Of a stretch of DNA of 17,080 nucleotides, positions 1 to 9,200 are shown piece by piece. Origin of the DNA: Davidsoniella eucalypti (lineage: Eukaryota > Ascomycota > Sordariomycetes > Microascales > Ceratocystidaceae); the NCBI GenBank assembly GCA_004009845.1, contig RMBW01000269.1:8995-26074 (forward strand), read 5' to 3'. Position 1 is the stretch's first letter, and each line of letters opens with the position of its first letter. The translations under genes and the position numbers were made by a program. The notes below the pieces were generated by a model. It worked only from the letters and a program-made list of their open reading frames with translations. It was not told the DNA's origin and did no database searches.

Positions 1-274
1 GAAATAAAAAGGCTTGCTGGTGCTTCGCCTTACTAAATAAGTCTTCCATCTTTATCTCACCATCGCAGACGTCTTTCAACTCTTGTCTTTGCTCAAGCCA
101 CATATCACAGTCCAACACCAAGTGCTGAATAGTTTCAATGTCCAGCTGACAATGACGACACATGCTACTCGATACCTTGCCTATGGTCTTTAGGTACGGC
201 AGGTAAGCGCCCTTCCCCGTTAGAAGTTGATAGTAGGCTGTTGTCAGCCTCTTCTCGCCCTCATCGGTTTCAGA
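1..274 (-). pseudogene. LINE copy 1 ORF2 C-terminal tail with CCHC finger, cut by the window edge
   Basis: The minus strand encodes the same tail as copies 3 and 4, including the CX2CX8HX4C motif (MCRHC through LVLDC) at about 107-163. It is out of frame with the preceding RNase H section because of the extra T near 290, and it lacks one base near 264 (a second indel, next to KPIEGEK in copies 3 and 4). The leftmost ten bases differ slightly from copies 3 and 4. The stop codon is off-window. Confidence 0.75.
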
Positions 275-2791
275 TCACTCACTCCTGTCTTGCCAAAGAG
301 ACCGATAGTGATTCCCAAGTTTGTCGATATCACGGTTGATTAGTGTGTCCCCAGAGGTTGAAGATGTTCTCTTTATCTTTTTCTTGATATACCCAGTGGT
401 TGCGATAGAGGTGCATACTCTTTTTTCAAGAGCCTTCTTTGCAAGCTTATCCACTATCTCATTTCCTTCTATTCCTACATGTCCAGGGCACCAGTGTATT
501 TCTATACTGGTGTCGAGGTCCTGTAGGTTTAGCTTCTCTATGAGGTTCGTGAATATACCAGGCTTCCGTACTCTTTGGATGGCAGCTTGGCTATCGACAA
601 AGATCAGGACTCGTTTCCGTAGTGGCAGTTTTCGAACGTAGCAAAGGGCTCTGTAGATCGCATAGCTTTCGCAGTCTGCAACCTCAGTGTAAGGACCCAA
701 GGCATTTGCCTCTTGAAACCGCACCGTTTTATTGTCCATATCGACAAAGGCATAGGAGGACTTGTCGCCCTCCATAGACCCGTCAGTGTAAAGACAATAG
801 GCTTCGCCCAACCATAGGGTTGCTAGGGTTGTCAGGTGGATTTCCTTTGCTTCTTCTTTTTTGACTTTGGGGATATGTGTAGTGATTGGGGTACGCTTCG
901 CCCATGGTGCCTCCCATACAATTTTAGCTCGCTGAAGTGCCTTGAAAGGTATCAGGTACTTGATGTCCACGGCAATTGCTTGCACTTGTGACTCTCGCTT
1001 CAATTTGTAGGGACCCAAGATACCAAGAGACTCAAAGTCAGACTCCGAGTTCAGATGGTCCTTGGTGGGTTGGGCGCAATGACGTATGGGGTGGTGTTTA
1101 GGGAATTGTAAAAGTCTTGTTCCGTACTTGAGGTTATTCCATTCCAAGTTGATCTCAACTGGTTTAATGCCAGCCTCTATTTCACAAGCCCTTTTCGGAG
1201 CCTGCTTGTAGGTGCCAAGCATCATGGAAATCGCCAAACTTTGTACTTTTTCAAGGTGTTTCTTGAGGGAAATGGGCTTCATTTTTGTCCACCAGAGGAT
1301 CGAACCGTACTCCATGATAGGACGAATCACAGCTTGGTACAGTTGTCTAGTTGCTTTCGCACTTAGACCGCTATACTTCCGCGAAATCCGTTGAATTCCC
1401 ATTAGGGTTCTGGTTGCTTTAAGGGTTCTGTCTTGGACATGCTCGCTGAAATTCAGCTGACAGTCTAGCCATATTCCTAGCCACTTGATCTTCTCTGACG
1501 GTTGTATTGTCGTCCCTAGGACGTCTATGTGTTCATTGCTTACTGCTTTACTCCTTGTTAAATGCAGAAGCTCAGTCTTGGAACTCTCAAACTCGACGGA
1601 ACTATCGTCGGCTTGCCTGGTGAGATTTTCAACGATAGCCTCTAGAGCTCTGCAATTTCTTGCAAAGCTTTTGGAAGCCACCGTAATCAGAATATCATCA
1701 ATGTATGAGAGCTGAATGCCATGAACTGGGATGGATTTGGGGATGTTGATGTGTATAAGTCTCGAGTAAATCAAGAACAGAATGGGGGAGATTGGGCTGC
1801 CTTGCGGTATGCCTTGGTCAATAGTGTAGAAGTTTGTTCGTTTGCCATCAAAACATATCTGGACCTTCCTCTTTTGAAGGAAGGCTGCGATCCATTGGGT
1901 GCAGTTATTCGGAAGACCTAGATCTCTGCAGTGCCATAGTAGGGTATCCCTATTAACATGGTCGAACGCGCCTTTGATATCAAGTAGTGCAATACTCGAT
2001 TTCAGGCCCTGTTCTTTCCATGACTTGACTTGGTCCATGAGAACCATTGCTGCATCGATCGTCGATCGTTGTTTCCGTCCGCCAAACTGCGTTGGGTGAA
2101 GCAGGTCGTCCTTTGTTGCAGCCAAGAAACCAAGTCTCTGTGCAAAAATTCGTTCCAATACTTTACCTAAGCAGTTCAGCAGCGTGATAATCCGATATGC
2201 CTTGATACGGGAATAGTCTGGCTTGTTGGGTTTTTTCAATATCACTCCAATGCCCTGGCGCCACACCGTAGGACACTGTCCTTTAGTGAATAGCTCCGTG
2301 TAGACATAGTGGAAGACCTCGGGGATAGCCCTATAAGCATTTTGGATCATTTGGAAATTAATCCCATCTGGTCCAGCAGACTTCTTAGGGTTTGAGGTCA
2401 TGATAGCTCTTTCAATCTCAATGGTAGAGATGTTAGGCCAAGGCCATTTCGAGTTCTCGTGATGTGGGATGGGTAGAGTGTCTTCGTCCTCAAAGGACTC
2501 ACCTTTTTCGCCGCCCACAAGATTCAGTAGCATCTTAGCTTTGTCGTCGAAAGACTCAGCCTTGACACCATTTTCCTCGAGTGGTTGTATATACGAGTCG
2601 GTTGTGGGTTTCGTGTATCTCATAGCAGTGAAGACTTCGTCGCCGGTTGCTTGTTCTAAGAAAGAATTGAAATAGTTAGCTTTGGTTTTGATAATGGCAT
2701 GGAAATACCTGTTTCGTTTTTCTTTGTACTCCGTCAGACAGATCTTATCCTTCTTCCATTGCCGTTCGGCCCTGAGAAACGACTTCCTCAA
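275..2791 (-). pseudogene. LINE copy 1 ORF2, reverse transcriptase and RNase H part (frameshifted)
   Basis: This is the continuation of ORF2 in a shifted frame; the first Met here is internal, not a true start. It has the RT motifs LLDIKGAFD (motif A), GIPQGSPISPILF (motif B) and YIDD (motif C), followed by thumb sequence. An RNase H domain follows, with YTDGS, ADCESYA, FVDSQAA and GNEIVD, the four acidic positions of RNase HI. It ends at a TGA just after SLWQDRSE because copy 1 has an extra T at about 290 compared with copies 3 and 4, so the C-terminal finger is out of frame. Apart from the indels it is almost identical to copy 3. Confidence 0.88.
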
Positions 2792-2937
2792 TAGCTTGAG
2801 TTCGTCGTTCCACCAAGGCTTACTCCGGGGGCAGATGCGGCCTTCGGCATCACCTCTGCGCAGGTATCCTGGATGGCGGCGGTCAAAATGGCCGCCAGAT
2901 CCGGTCGAGTATCTCTTTTTTTTGAGATTTTCTAATA

Positions 2938-3741
2938 CTACTGCCTCTTTTTTTTGAGGCTCTCTCTGAACTGTTTCCAGTCCGTTTTTTTCAAGTTATA
3001 TATTGTTTTTTCCTTCTCTTTTTCGTTTTTTCGGGCGTCGTGGAACTGCAACTTAATGCACTGGTGATCCGAACCGTGGAGACCTTCACACGTCCAACTA
3101 GTTTTCGTTTGCTTCATCTGCCCAGTGAGGAAGGCGAGATCGATGATTGATGTTTTCTGCGACCTGGTGGTGAAGAAAGTGCCCCTGTTGACCAGAGCAT
3201 TCTCGGGATCCACTACCAAGTCAGCATTGTTCCTCTGCAACCAACCAACGACTTCATCTGCATGCTGTGATTGCTCACAGTTCACAGACCACCATGGATG
3301 ATGGGTGTTGAAGTCCCCGACGATGATGCCATTCCCAACCTGCCATTGCTGGACAAGCGGGTGCGGTAAAAGGGGCTGGGTCGGATGGTTGTAGAGGTTG
3401 ACCAATAATGGTTGCGCGTCGATATGAAGTCTTATGCATTGAAAGTCGCTGCTTGCGATGTCGAGAGGCTTTTCTATTGTGAAGTCAATGTCCTTTTGGA
3501 TATAGGTCACGACTCTTGGTCTTGTTAGCAAAGATAACGATGGTTTGACGGTGTGAAAGTTTTGGTGGTCCTGGAAAATCCATTTGCCTTCTTTTTGCCA
3601 TACCCAGGGTTCCTGAATGCACAATATCTCAACTCCCTGCCTTATTGCTAAGTCAAAGAGATGATCTAAAATGCCTTTACGCTTTCCCTGATTGTGCTGA
3701 AATATCGTAAGTTTCCTAAACATATTCAACGATGGTGACAT
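2938..3741 (-). pseudogene. LINE copy 1 ORF2, N-terminal APE endonuclease part (frameshifted)
   Basis: This is the endonuclease domain that nicks target DNA for target-primed reverse transcription. Beginning at the ATG at 3741, about 262 residues match the N-terminus of the longer ORF2 of copy 3. The APE signatures are visible: Asn17 in QHNQGK, Glu44 in IQEPW, GDFN at 142-145, Asp201 in IIDLAFL and SDH at 224-226. The frame ends early at 2938 because of one-base indels in and near T-runs (2916-2923 and 2947-2955) and at about 2839, compared with copies 2 and 3. The RT part continues in another frame. The ATG lies 26 nt inside the ORF1 reading frame. Confidence 0.85.
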
Positions 3742-5020
3742 GCTTCGCGGCGAAGTGGACTGGCTGAGTCAGGCAGTGCTTCGCTTCTTGTTGGGTTCGT
3801 ACAGTGAATACGACGGATACGCACTGTTGGTCCTTCTTTGGCTTGCCCAAGACTCGGGTCAACTCCAGCGGCTTGATGCCATTGCTGTAGGCAAACTCCT
3901 TCGCGAAGTTCGCGACTTCGGACTTGGGGACGCCGTGCATGACCAGCCGTTGCCAGTCTTCCGGTTCCACGCAGTCCTTCCAGCCGAGGGGGCGCAGTTT
4001 TGCAAGCCACGTGGTCTTGGTTGAGAGCAGGTGGCGCTTGGCCGTCTCACTGCAGCATTTAATCATGACATTGTTTTTCCGTGAGGTCCAAACCTCAATG
4101 GCTTTCATCTTTCCGTCATAGTTAACCAAGTCACGTATGTGCTTGGGGGAAGGAATCTTGCCACCACCGATAAGCATCAGCGTGGTGCTCTGTGTAGTCT
4201 TAACAGAGGGGCTTGGACGTTTGGCGCGGGTCACCTTCTGCCAGCCTTCATCGGAGGCATCTGGGGCCGCAGCTTGCGATTTTGTAAGGGGCGTCACTTC
4301 GGTAGCTTGCGCCGGTTTAGTTGTTGAGGTGGTTGTAGTCTTGGGAGGCGCAGTGGTAGCGGTCTCCGCAGGTAAGGAGGTCGTGGCGTCAGTGACAGCC
4401 TTTGCCGGCTCAGTGACGGAAGAGGCAGGAGCCGCCTTCTTCTTCTTCTTGTTCTTCTTCTTGTTGTTATTATCGATGTCTGCCTTCTTCGGCAGCGCTG
4501 GTGTGATTTGTGTGGTTTGAGTGGCCTTGACCACAGCAGAGAACAGTGCCTTGGATGAGGCAACCACGCTTGCGGGCGCAGCTTCAATCGCCTTTTGCTT
4601 TGGTAGCGGCGATGGCGTGTCTGGGATGTCCAGATCAGCCAGCTGCTGAGCAACCAGCAGCTGAAAGGTCTCGAATTTACGGTTCAAAGAGACCAGAGTT
4701 GAGGCCCCACGCATAATTTCTGCCACAGCGGCGGCAATGAGGGCGTCCGTGTTGTCAGGACCGACCCAGCGTGAAGCTTTCAGGCCCTTAGCCTCCTGGA
4801 ATTTTTTTGAGGGGACTGGAGGGGAGCTCGGTAGCTCTACCTCCTCGAAACCACGTTTAACGGTGGTTTTTGTGTTGGTTGGGGTTAGGGTTTCAGTCCC
4901 GTGATTTGGAGTGGGGACAAGGCAGAGAGAGTCTGACGAAAAATTTTGAGAAGCGGGGTCTCCCATACAAATATCGTCGACTTCCATCGACGACAGCACC
5001 GCGAGTGTTGGTCGCGCCAT
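3716..5020 (-). CDS. LINE copy 1 ORF1 protein (Gag-like RNA-binding protein, no zinc knuckles)
   Basis: This is the nucleic-acid-binding first protein of the LINE, expected to coat the element RNA in a ribonucleoprotein. The ATG at 5020 gives 434 residues. The frame stays open upstream to 5209, but that stretch is leader plus LINE copy 2 sequence, so I chose the ATG at 5020. Residues 1-90 are Ser/Thr/Pro-rich. Residues 90-130 look helical and could oligomerise. A lysine run at about 187-195 could be a nuclear-localisation or RNA-binding patch, followed by a Thr/Ala/Pro linker to about 255. Residues 280-434 form a compact RRM/Gag-like domain (IGGGKIPSP, RLVMHGVP, TRVLGKPKKD). The protein stops at VEYV with no CCHC knuckle, unlike most I/Tad1 ORF1 proteins. 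Its stop overlaps the ORF2 start by 26 nt. Confidence 0.8.
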   Translation of the reverse strand: MARPTLAVLSSMEVDDICMGDPASQNFSSDSLCLVPTPNHGTETLTPTNTKTTVKRGFEEVELPSSPPVPSKKFQEAKGLKASRWVGPDNTDALIAAAVAEIMRGASTLVSLNRKFETFQLLVAQQLADLDIPDTPSPLPKQKAIEAAPASVVASSKALFSAVVKATQTTQITPALPKKADIDNNNKKKNKKKKKAAPASSVTEPAKAVTDATTSLPAETATTAPPKTTTTSTTKPAQATEVTPLTKSQAAAPDASDEGWQKVTRAKRPSPSVKTTQSTTLMLIGGGKIPSPKHIRDLVNYDGKMKAIEVWTSRKNNVMIKCCSETAKRHLLSTKTTWLAKLRPLGWKDCVEPEDWQRLVMHGVPKSEVANFAKEFAYSNGIKPLELTRVLGKPKKDQQCVSVVFTVRTQQEAKHCLTQPVHFAAKHVTIVEYV

Positions 5021-5140
5021 GGTGCATCCAGTATCAAAAGAGTCGTACGGATGAGGCGCGTATTTTAAAGGTAGATTGAGATGATTTGGCTCAGAAATGG
5101 TTGAAAGGTACCACTTGTGGAAAAGTATGTAGGAGGTTGC
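5021..5140 (-). other. LINE copy 1 5' leader
   Basis: About 120 bases lie between the junction with LINE copy 2 and the ORF1 ATG. LINE leaders of this type usually hold an internal pol II promoter, but I recognise no clear motif. The frame of ORF1 is open through it, which is not evidence of coding. Confidence 0.5.
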
Positions 5141-5147
5141 TAAGAAA

Positions 5148-5197
5148 GAATTGAAATAGTTAGCTTTGGTTTGAATTGAAATAGTTAGCTTTGGTTT
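5148..5197. repeat. 25-bp perfect tandem duplication at the copy 1/copy 2 junction
   Basis: Bases 5148-5172 and 5173-5197 are identical. The unit occurs once in copies 1 and 3 (at the KANYFNS codons of ORF2). It shifts the copy 2 reading frame and lies within ten bases of the 5' end of copy 1. It is probably a by-product of the insertion or template jump that joined the two copies. Confidence 0.9.
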
Positions 5198-6251
5198 TGA
5201 TAATGGCATGGAAATACCTGTTTCGTTTTTCTTTGTACTCCGTCAGACAGATCTTATCCTTCTTCCATTGTCGTTCGGCTCTGAGAAACGACTTCCTCAA
5301 TAGCTTGAGTTCGTCGTTCCACCAAGGCTTACTTCGGGGGCAGATGCGAGCCTTCGGCATCACCTCTGCGCAGGTATCCTGGATGGCGGCGGTTAGAATG
5401 GCCGCCAGATCCGGTCGAGTATCTCTTTTTTTGAGATTTTCTAATACTAATGCCTCCTTTTTTTTGAGGCTGTCTCTGAACTGTTTCCAGTCCGTTTTTT
5501 TCAAGTTAAATATTGTTTTTTCCTTCTCTTTTTCGTTTTTTCGGGCGTCGTGGAACTGCAACTTAATGCACTGGTGATCCGAACCATGGAGACCTTCACA
5601 CGTCCAACTAGTTTTCGTTTGCTTCATCTGCCCAGTGAGGAAGGCAAGATCGATGATTGATGTTTTCTGCGACCTGGTGGTGAAGAAAGTGCCTCTGTTG
5701 ACCAGAGCATTCTCGGGATCCACTACCAAGTCAGCATTGTTCCTCTGCAACCAACCAACGACTTCATCTGCATGCTGCGATTGCTCACAGTTCACAGACC
5801 ACCATGGATGATGGGTGTTGAAGTCCCCGACGATGATGCCATTCCCAACCTGCCATTGCTGGACAAGCGGGTGCGGTAAAAGGGGCTGGGTCGGATGGTT
5901 GTAGAGGTTGACCAATAATGGTTGCGCGTCGATATGAAGTCTTATGCATTGAAAGTCGCTGCTTGCGATGTCGAGAGGCTTTTCTATTGTGAAGTCAATG
6001 TCCTTTTGGATATAGGTCACGACTCTTGGTCTTGTTAGCAAAGTTAGAGCTGGTTTGACGGTGTGAAAGTTTTGGTGGTCCTGGAAAATCCATTTGCCTT
6101 CTTTTTGCCATACCCAGGGTTCCTGAATGCACAATATCTCAACTCCCTGCCTTATTGCTAAGTCAAAGAGATGATCAAAAATGCCTTTACGCTTTCCCTG
6201 ATTGTGCTGAAATATCGTAAGTTTCCTAAACATATTCAACGATGGTGACAT
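5160..6251 (-). pseudogene. LINE copy 2 ORF2 fragment (endonuclease and linker only)
   Basis: The ATG at 6251 opens a frame of 363 codons covering the intact APE endonuclease (QEPW, GDFN, SDH motifs) and the basic linker up to KANYFNS. It then runs into a 25-bp tandem duplication at 5148-5197 and a stop. No RT or RNase H remains in this copy. Unlike copy 1 it has none of the T-run indels, so the endonuclease frame itself is undamaged. Confidence 0.88.
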
Positions 6252-6947
6252 GCTTCGCGGCGAAGTGGACTGGCTGAGTCAGGCAGTGCTTCGCTTCTTG
6301 TTGGGTTCGTACAGTGAATACGACGGATACGCACTGTTGGTCCTTCTTTGGTTTGCCCAAGACTCGGGTCAACTCCAGCGGCTTGATGCCATTGCTGTAG
6401 GCAAACTCCTTCGCGAAGTTCGCGACTTCGGACTTGGGGACGCCGTGCATGACCAGCCGTTGCCAGTCTTCCGGTTCCACGCAGTCCTTCCAGCCGAGGG
6501 GGCGCAGTTTTGCAAGCCAGGTGGTCTTGGTTGAGAGCAGGTGGCGCTTGGCCGTCTCGCTGCAGCACTTGATCATGACATTGTTTTTACGTGAGGTCCA
6601 AACCTCAATGGCTTTCATCTTTCCATCATAGTTAACCAAGTCACGTATGTGCTTGGGGGAAGGAATCTTGCCACCACCGATAAGCATCAGCGTGGTGCTC
6701 TGTGTAGTCTTAACAGAGGGGCGGGCTGGTTTGCGCGGTTTAACTTGTTGCCAACCTTTATCAGAGTCGACTGAGGTTGGGGCATTGGTCGTGTTTTTAT
6801 GTTCGCCAGGCGTGGATGGCTGATTTGATTTTGTCGCGTCTTTGTTTGTCGCGTCTTTGTTTGTTGGTGTTGTTTTGTCGAGTGACGCGTCGCGAGGCGC
6901 GTCAGTAGTGTTGGTGATCGGTGTTGAAGCCGTCTTGGGAGGCGCAG
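6226..6947 (-). pseudogene. LINE copy 2 ORF1 fragment (mosaic)
   Basis: An open frame of about 240 codons has no start of its own, because the element is truncated at 6947. Its last 150 or so residues match ORF1 of copy 1 nearly exactly from PSVKTTQSTT to the stop. Before that it is only loosely similar: both have an APPKT stretch and a D(K/E)GWQ(Q/K)V stretch, but the linker between differs in sequence and length and contains a tandem TNKDA pair. This looks like an ORF1 from a sister subfamily spliced onto the common 3' part. It again lacks zinc knuckles and overlaps ORF2 by 26 nt. Confidence 0.75.
6833..6862. repeat. 15-bp tandem repeat, two units, in LINE copy 2 ORF1
   Basis: Two identical 15-base units (6833-6847, 6848-6862) encode the pentapeptide TNKDA twice on the minus strand. 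They lie in the low-complexity linker of the variant ORF1 and are not present in copy 1. Confidence 0.85.
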
Positions 6948-7433
6948 ATAAAACCCTTCGACACTATGATAGCAACAATGCGTCCTGTCGCCAGAGTCAA
7001 GGAAACCAACAAGGCTCGCCGCGCCACCTCCTCCAACTGGCGCCAGCCTACCCCTATGCAGCCCTCTCAGGAGCCCCCCGTGAACAGCAGCGCAACCACT
7101 TTCAAGCCCTGCCTCTTTTGTCAACAGACCACGCACTCCTCGTTCAAGTGCTCAGACGCTCCCCCTTGCTCCTCCTGCAACCTAAAGGGACATTCCCCGA
7201 GGTTCTGCCCAAGCTCCCCTAACTTCTGCTCCAAATGCAAGAGACCAGGCCACAGCACCGCAGAATGCCGTAACTCACGCAACGCCAGGGGTGCCATCCG
7301 CGCCAACGCCGCGGCCACTAAGCCATCCATCTCCCTAGAGGATGTTCGCTCAATGATCAATGAATGTCTAAGTACCTCGCAACCGCAATCCTCTAGCACC
7401 GCCCCTTCAGTCAGCAATGAGCCGGATTTTTAG
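6948..7433 (+). pseudogene. gag: Chromovirus 1 Gag C-terminal fragment with three zinc knuckles
   Basis: The frame is open from the LINE junction at 6948 to TAG at 7431, about 161 codons. It contains three consecutive CX2CX4HX4C knuckles: CLFCQQTTHSSFKC, CSSCNLKGHSPRFC and CSKCKRPGHSTAEC. These bind genomic RNA during particle assembly. The tail is Ser/Pro/Gln-rich. The capsid part is missing because LINE copy 2 interrupts it. The stop codon sits in a U-run followed by a stem-loop, with pol in the -1 frame (see the regulatory entry). Confidence 0.85.
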
Positions 7434-7459
7434 ATAGTCGGGGGAAACCGCTCCCCGAC
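7421..7459 (+). promoter_or_regulatory. Candidate -1 frameshift signal at the gag/pol boundary
   Basis: The gag frame ends GAT TTT TAG. The T-run at 7427-7431 lets a Phe-tRNA re-pair on TTT after slipping back one base, and the next -1 codon is TTA. Four bases later a 7-bp GC-rich stem (7437-7443 with 7453-7459, 9-nt loop) begins. The pol frame is open from 7421, just after a TGA, so it overlaps gag by 13 nt in exactly the -1 frame. Sequence supports the geometry; function is inferred. Confidence 0.5.
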
Positions 7460-7498
7460 AAGGGGGAATCAATTGGAGATAGAATAGTCAGATTAGAA

Positions 7499-9139
7499 AT
7501 GAGTGCCTCGGGTAATTATTTAGACGTAAGTTTAGGTGACTACTCGACTAAGGCCCTCGTGGATAGTGGCTGCCTCACTGTCGCCGTCGTTCCCCCGCGT
7601 CTCCTCCCTCACGCCATCCTCACCCACACCATCTCCGAACGAGAGATTGTCCAAGTCACTACACAGGACAACCCCCCGCACATCGACACCATCGCCGCCT
7701 TCTCCCTCACCATCAACGGCCACCAAGAAACCATTTGGGCCTACGTGGTTCCTGGTCAAACTGAGGACATCATCCTAGGCCAGAGATGGTTGGTAAACAA
7801 CGATGTAAGGCTCCGGCCTCGGAAACAAGAGGTGATTATCGCACCTGCTGAAGAACTAAACGCAGAGGAATTTTATAAACTCTGCAGCGAGGAGGGCAAC
7901 GTGAGTATTTATAGAGCTTCGCTGGAGAACATCCAGATCGCTCTCGCCCATAAGGACAAATCACGTCCGCATTTACCCGACTGGTTAGAGCCAGTAGCCT
8001 CGGCTTTCGACCCTAAACTAGCCGAGACACTACCCCCGCACAGGCCAGGAGTAGACTTGGAAATCAGGCTCAAACCAGGCGCCAAAATCCCTACCCAGTC
8101 GCTCTACCCCCTCACACGCCCGGAACTCCTCGTCCTCCAAAAGACCCTGGAAGGCCTCAAAGGCACCCAGTTCATTAGCCCCTCTGACTCGGAACACGGT
8201 TCCTCCGTCCTCTTCGTCAATAAACCAGGAGGCGGAGTACGCTTCTGCGTAGACTACCGTGGAGTTAACAACGCATCAATCAAGGACAAGTACCCCCTGC
8301 CTCTCATGGGAGAAACTCTGCGTCGCATCACAAGTTCTGAATGGGTTTCCAAGGTAGACGTTATCTCGGCCTTCCACCGCATCCGAATTGCCCCAGGCTC
8401 TGAACACTTAACAGCCTTTCGCACCCCACTGGGTGCCTTCCAGTGGAACGTCGTCCCCTTCGGGCTTACCAACGCCCCAGCTGCCTTCCAACGCCGCATC
8501 AACGTAGTGCTGGACAAATGGCATGGTATCAACTGTGACGCCTATATCGACGACGTCTGTATCTATTCCAGCGGGTCCCTTGAAGACCACCGCAAACTAG
8601 TCCTGGAAATTATATCCGCCCTGGACAAAGCAGACCTCCAGCTCGACATCAGGAAATGCCAATTCGCAGCCAAGGAAATTAAGTTCCTCGGATTCCTGGT
8701 GGGCCCAGGCCTAGGCATCCGTGCAGACCCGGACAAGTCCGAAGCCATTCGCAACTGGGAACGTCCCTACACTCTGACAGAGTTACGCCGCTTCACAGGC
8801 TTTGTCAACTTTTACAGGGACTTTGTCCCTCGCATCTCCGAAACCCTGGCTCCCCTAACCAACTTGACCAAGAAGGATACACCCTTCATTTGGACTGACG
8901 CTTGCGACGACTCATTCCGCAAGATCAAGGAAGCCTTCGTCGCTCCCCCCCTCCTGGTCCCCTTCGAACCTGACAGAGAAACTATTCTCTCAGCGGACTC
9001 CTCTGGCTATGCCCTCGGCGCTGAACTCACTCAGCGCGGCACTGACGGCCTCCTTCACCCAATCGCCTTCCTGTCTAGGAAACTCACTCCTGCTGAGTCC
9101 AACTATCCTATCCACGACGACAGGCTGCTAAGTAGAGTA
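7499..9139 (+). pseudogene. pol: Chromovirus 1 Pol part 1: protease, reverse transcriptase, RNase H start
   Basis: This is the first part of the polyprotein. The protease has the aspartic DSG triad at residues 22-24 (ALVDSGC). The RT core runs from about 195 to 420, with Asp287 in KVDVISAF (motif A), FGLTNAPAAF (motif B) and YIDD at 349-352 (motif C). RNase H starts with Asp500 in SADSSGYALGAEL and reaches YPIHD at 536-540. The last native codon is 547, where LTR-A enters. The ATG at 7499 is the first Met, but the frame opens at 7421, so expression as a Gag-Pol frameshift product is likely. After YPIHD the usual RNase H body is missing. Confidence 0.9.
9135..9139 (+). repeat. Left 5-bp target-site duplication of LTR-A (GAGTA)
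   Basis: GAGTA here is repeated at 9919-9923 on the far side of LTR-A. Removing LTR-A and one copy restores an uninterrupted pol frame across the junction, which confirms the insertion. Confidence 0.9.
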
Positions 9140-9200
9140 TGTAAGAGACTAAGGCCTAGTAAGGTTAGCCAAGGCATTCCTTGTCAGTACTAGAATCGGC

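Larger units (their letters stand above)
1..5140 (-). mobile_element. LINE copy 1 (Tad1/I-like non-LTR retrotransposon), 3' end off-window
   Basis: Reading on the minus strand, the element has a leader of about 120 bases, ORF1, ORF2 and the start of the ORF2 C-terminal tail. The 3' UTR and poly(A) lie beyond the left edge. It is nearly identical to copies 2 and 3 where they overlap. It is the only copy with a 5' leader and complete ORF1, so it is probably close to full length at its 5' end. That end abuts LINE copy 2 at 5140/5141. ORF2 carries several one-base indels, so this copy is not autonomous as sequenced. Class assignment rests on the APE endonuclease, RT and RNase H order. Confidence 0.9.
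5141..6947 (-). mobile_element. LINE copy 2, 5'-truncated in ORF1 and interrupted in ORF2 by copy 1
   Basis: On the minus strand this copy begins inside ORF1 at 6947, where chromovirus gag sequence starts abruptly. It runs through the ORF1/ORF2 overlap and ends at 5141 just after the endonuclease and linker, at residue 360 of ORF2. The rest of its ORF2 should lie left of copy 1, beyond the window. From 5141 to about 6715 it matches copy 1 almost base for base. Upstream of that its ORF1 sequence is clearly different. The gag frame resumes in phase at 6948, which places this insertion inside the chromovirus. Confidence 0.88.

Noticed and set aside
3902..3917. Palindromic TCGCGAA/TTCGCGA inside LINE ORF1 (also in copy 2 near 6412)
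   Set aside because: It lies in conserved coding sequence and is explained by codons. Nothing suggests a binding site.
4137..4520. A 127-codon plus-strand open frame rich in Val/Ala/Phe
   Set aside because: It is the antisense of the Lys/Thr/Ala-rich linker of LINE ORF1. Its composition is explained by the real gene on the other strand.
5191..5577. Plus-strand frames opposite ORF2 that recur in each LINE copy (5191-5577, 15048-15434, 1485-1715, 13851-14081)
   Set aside because: They repeat only because the LINE copies are near-identical. They have no start context, no recognisable domain, and lie fully antisense to endonuclease or RT codons.
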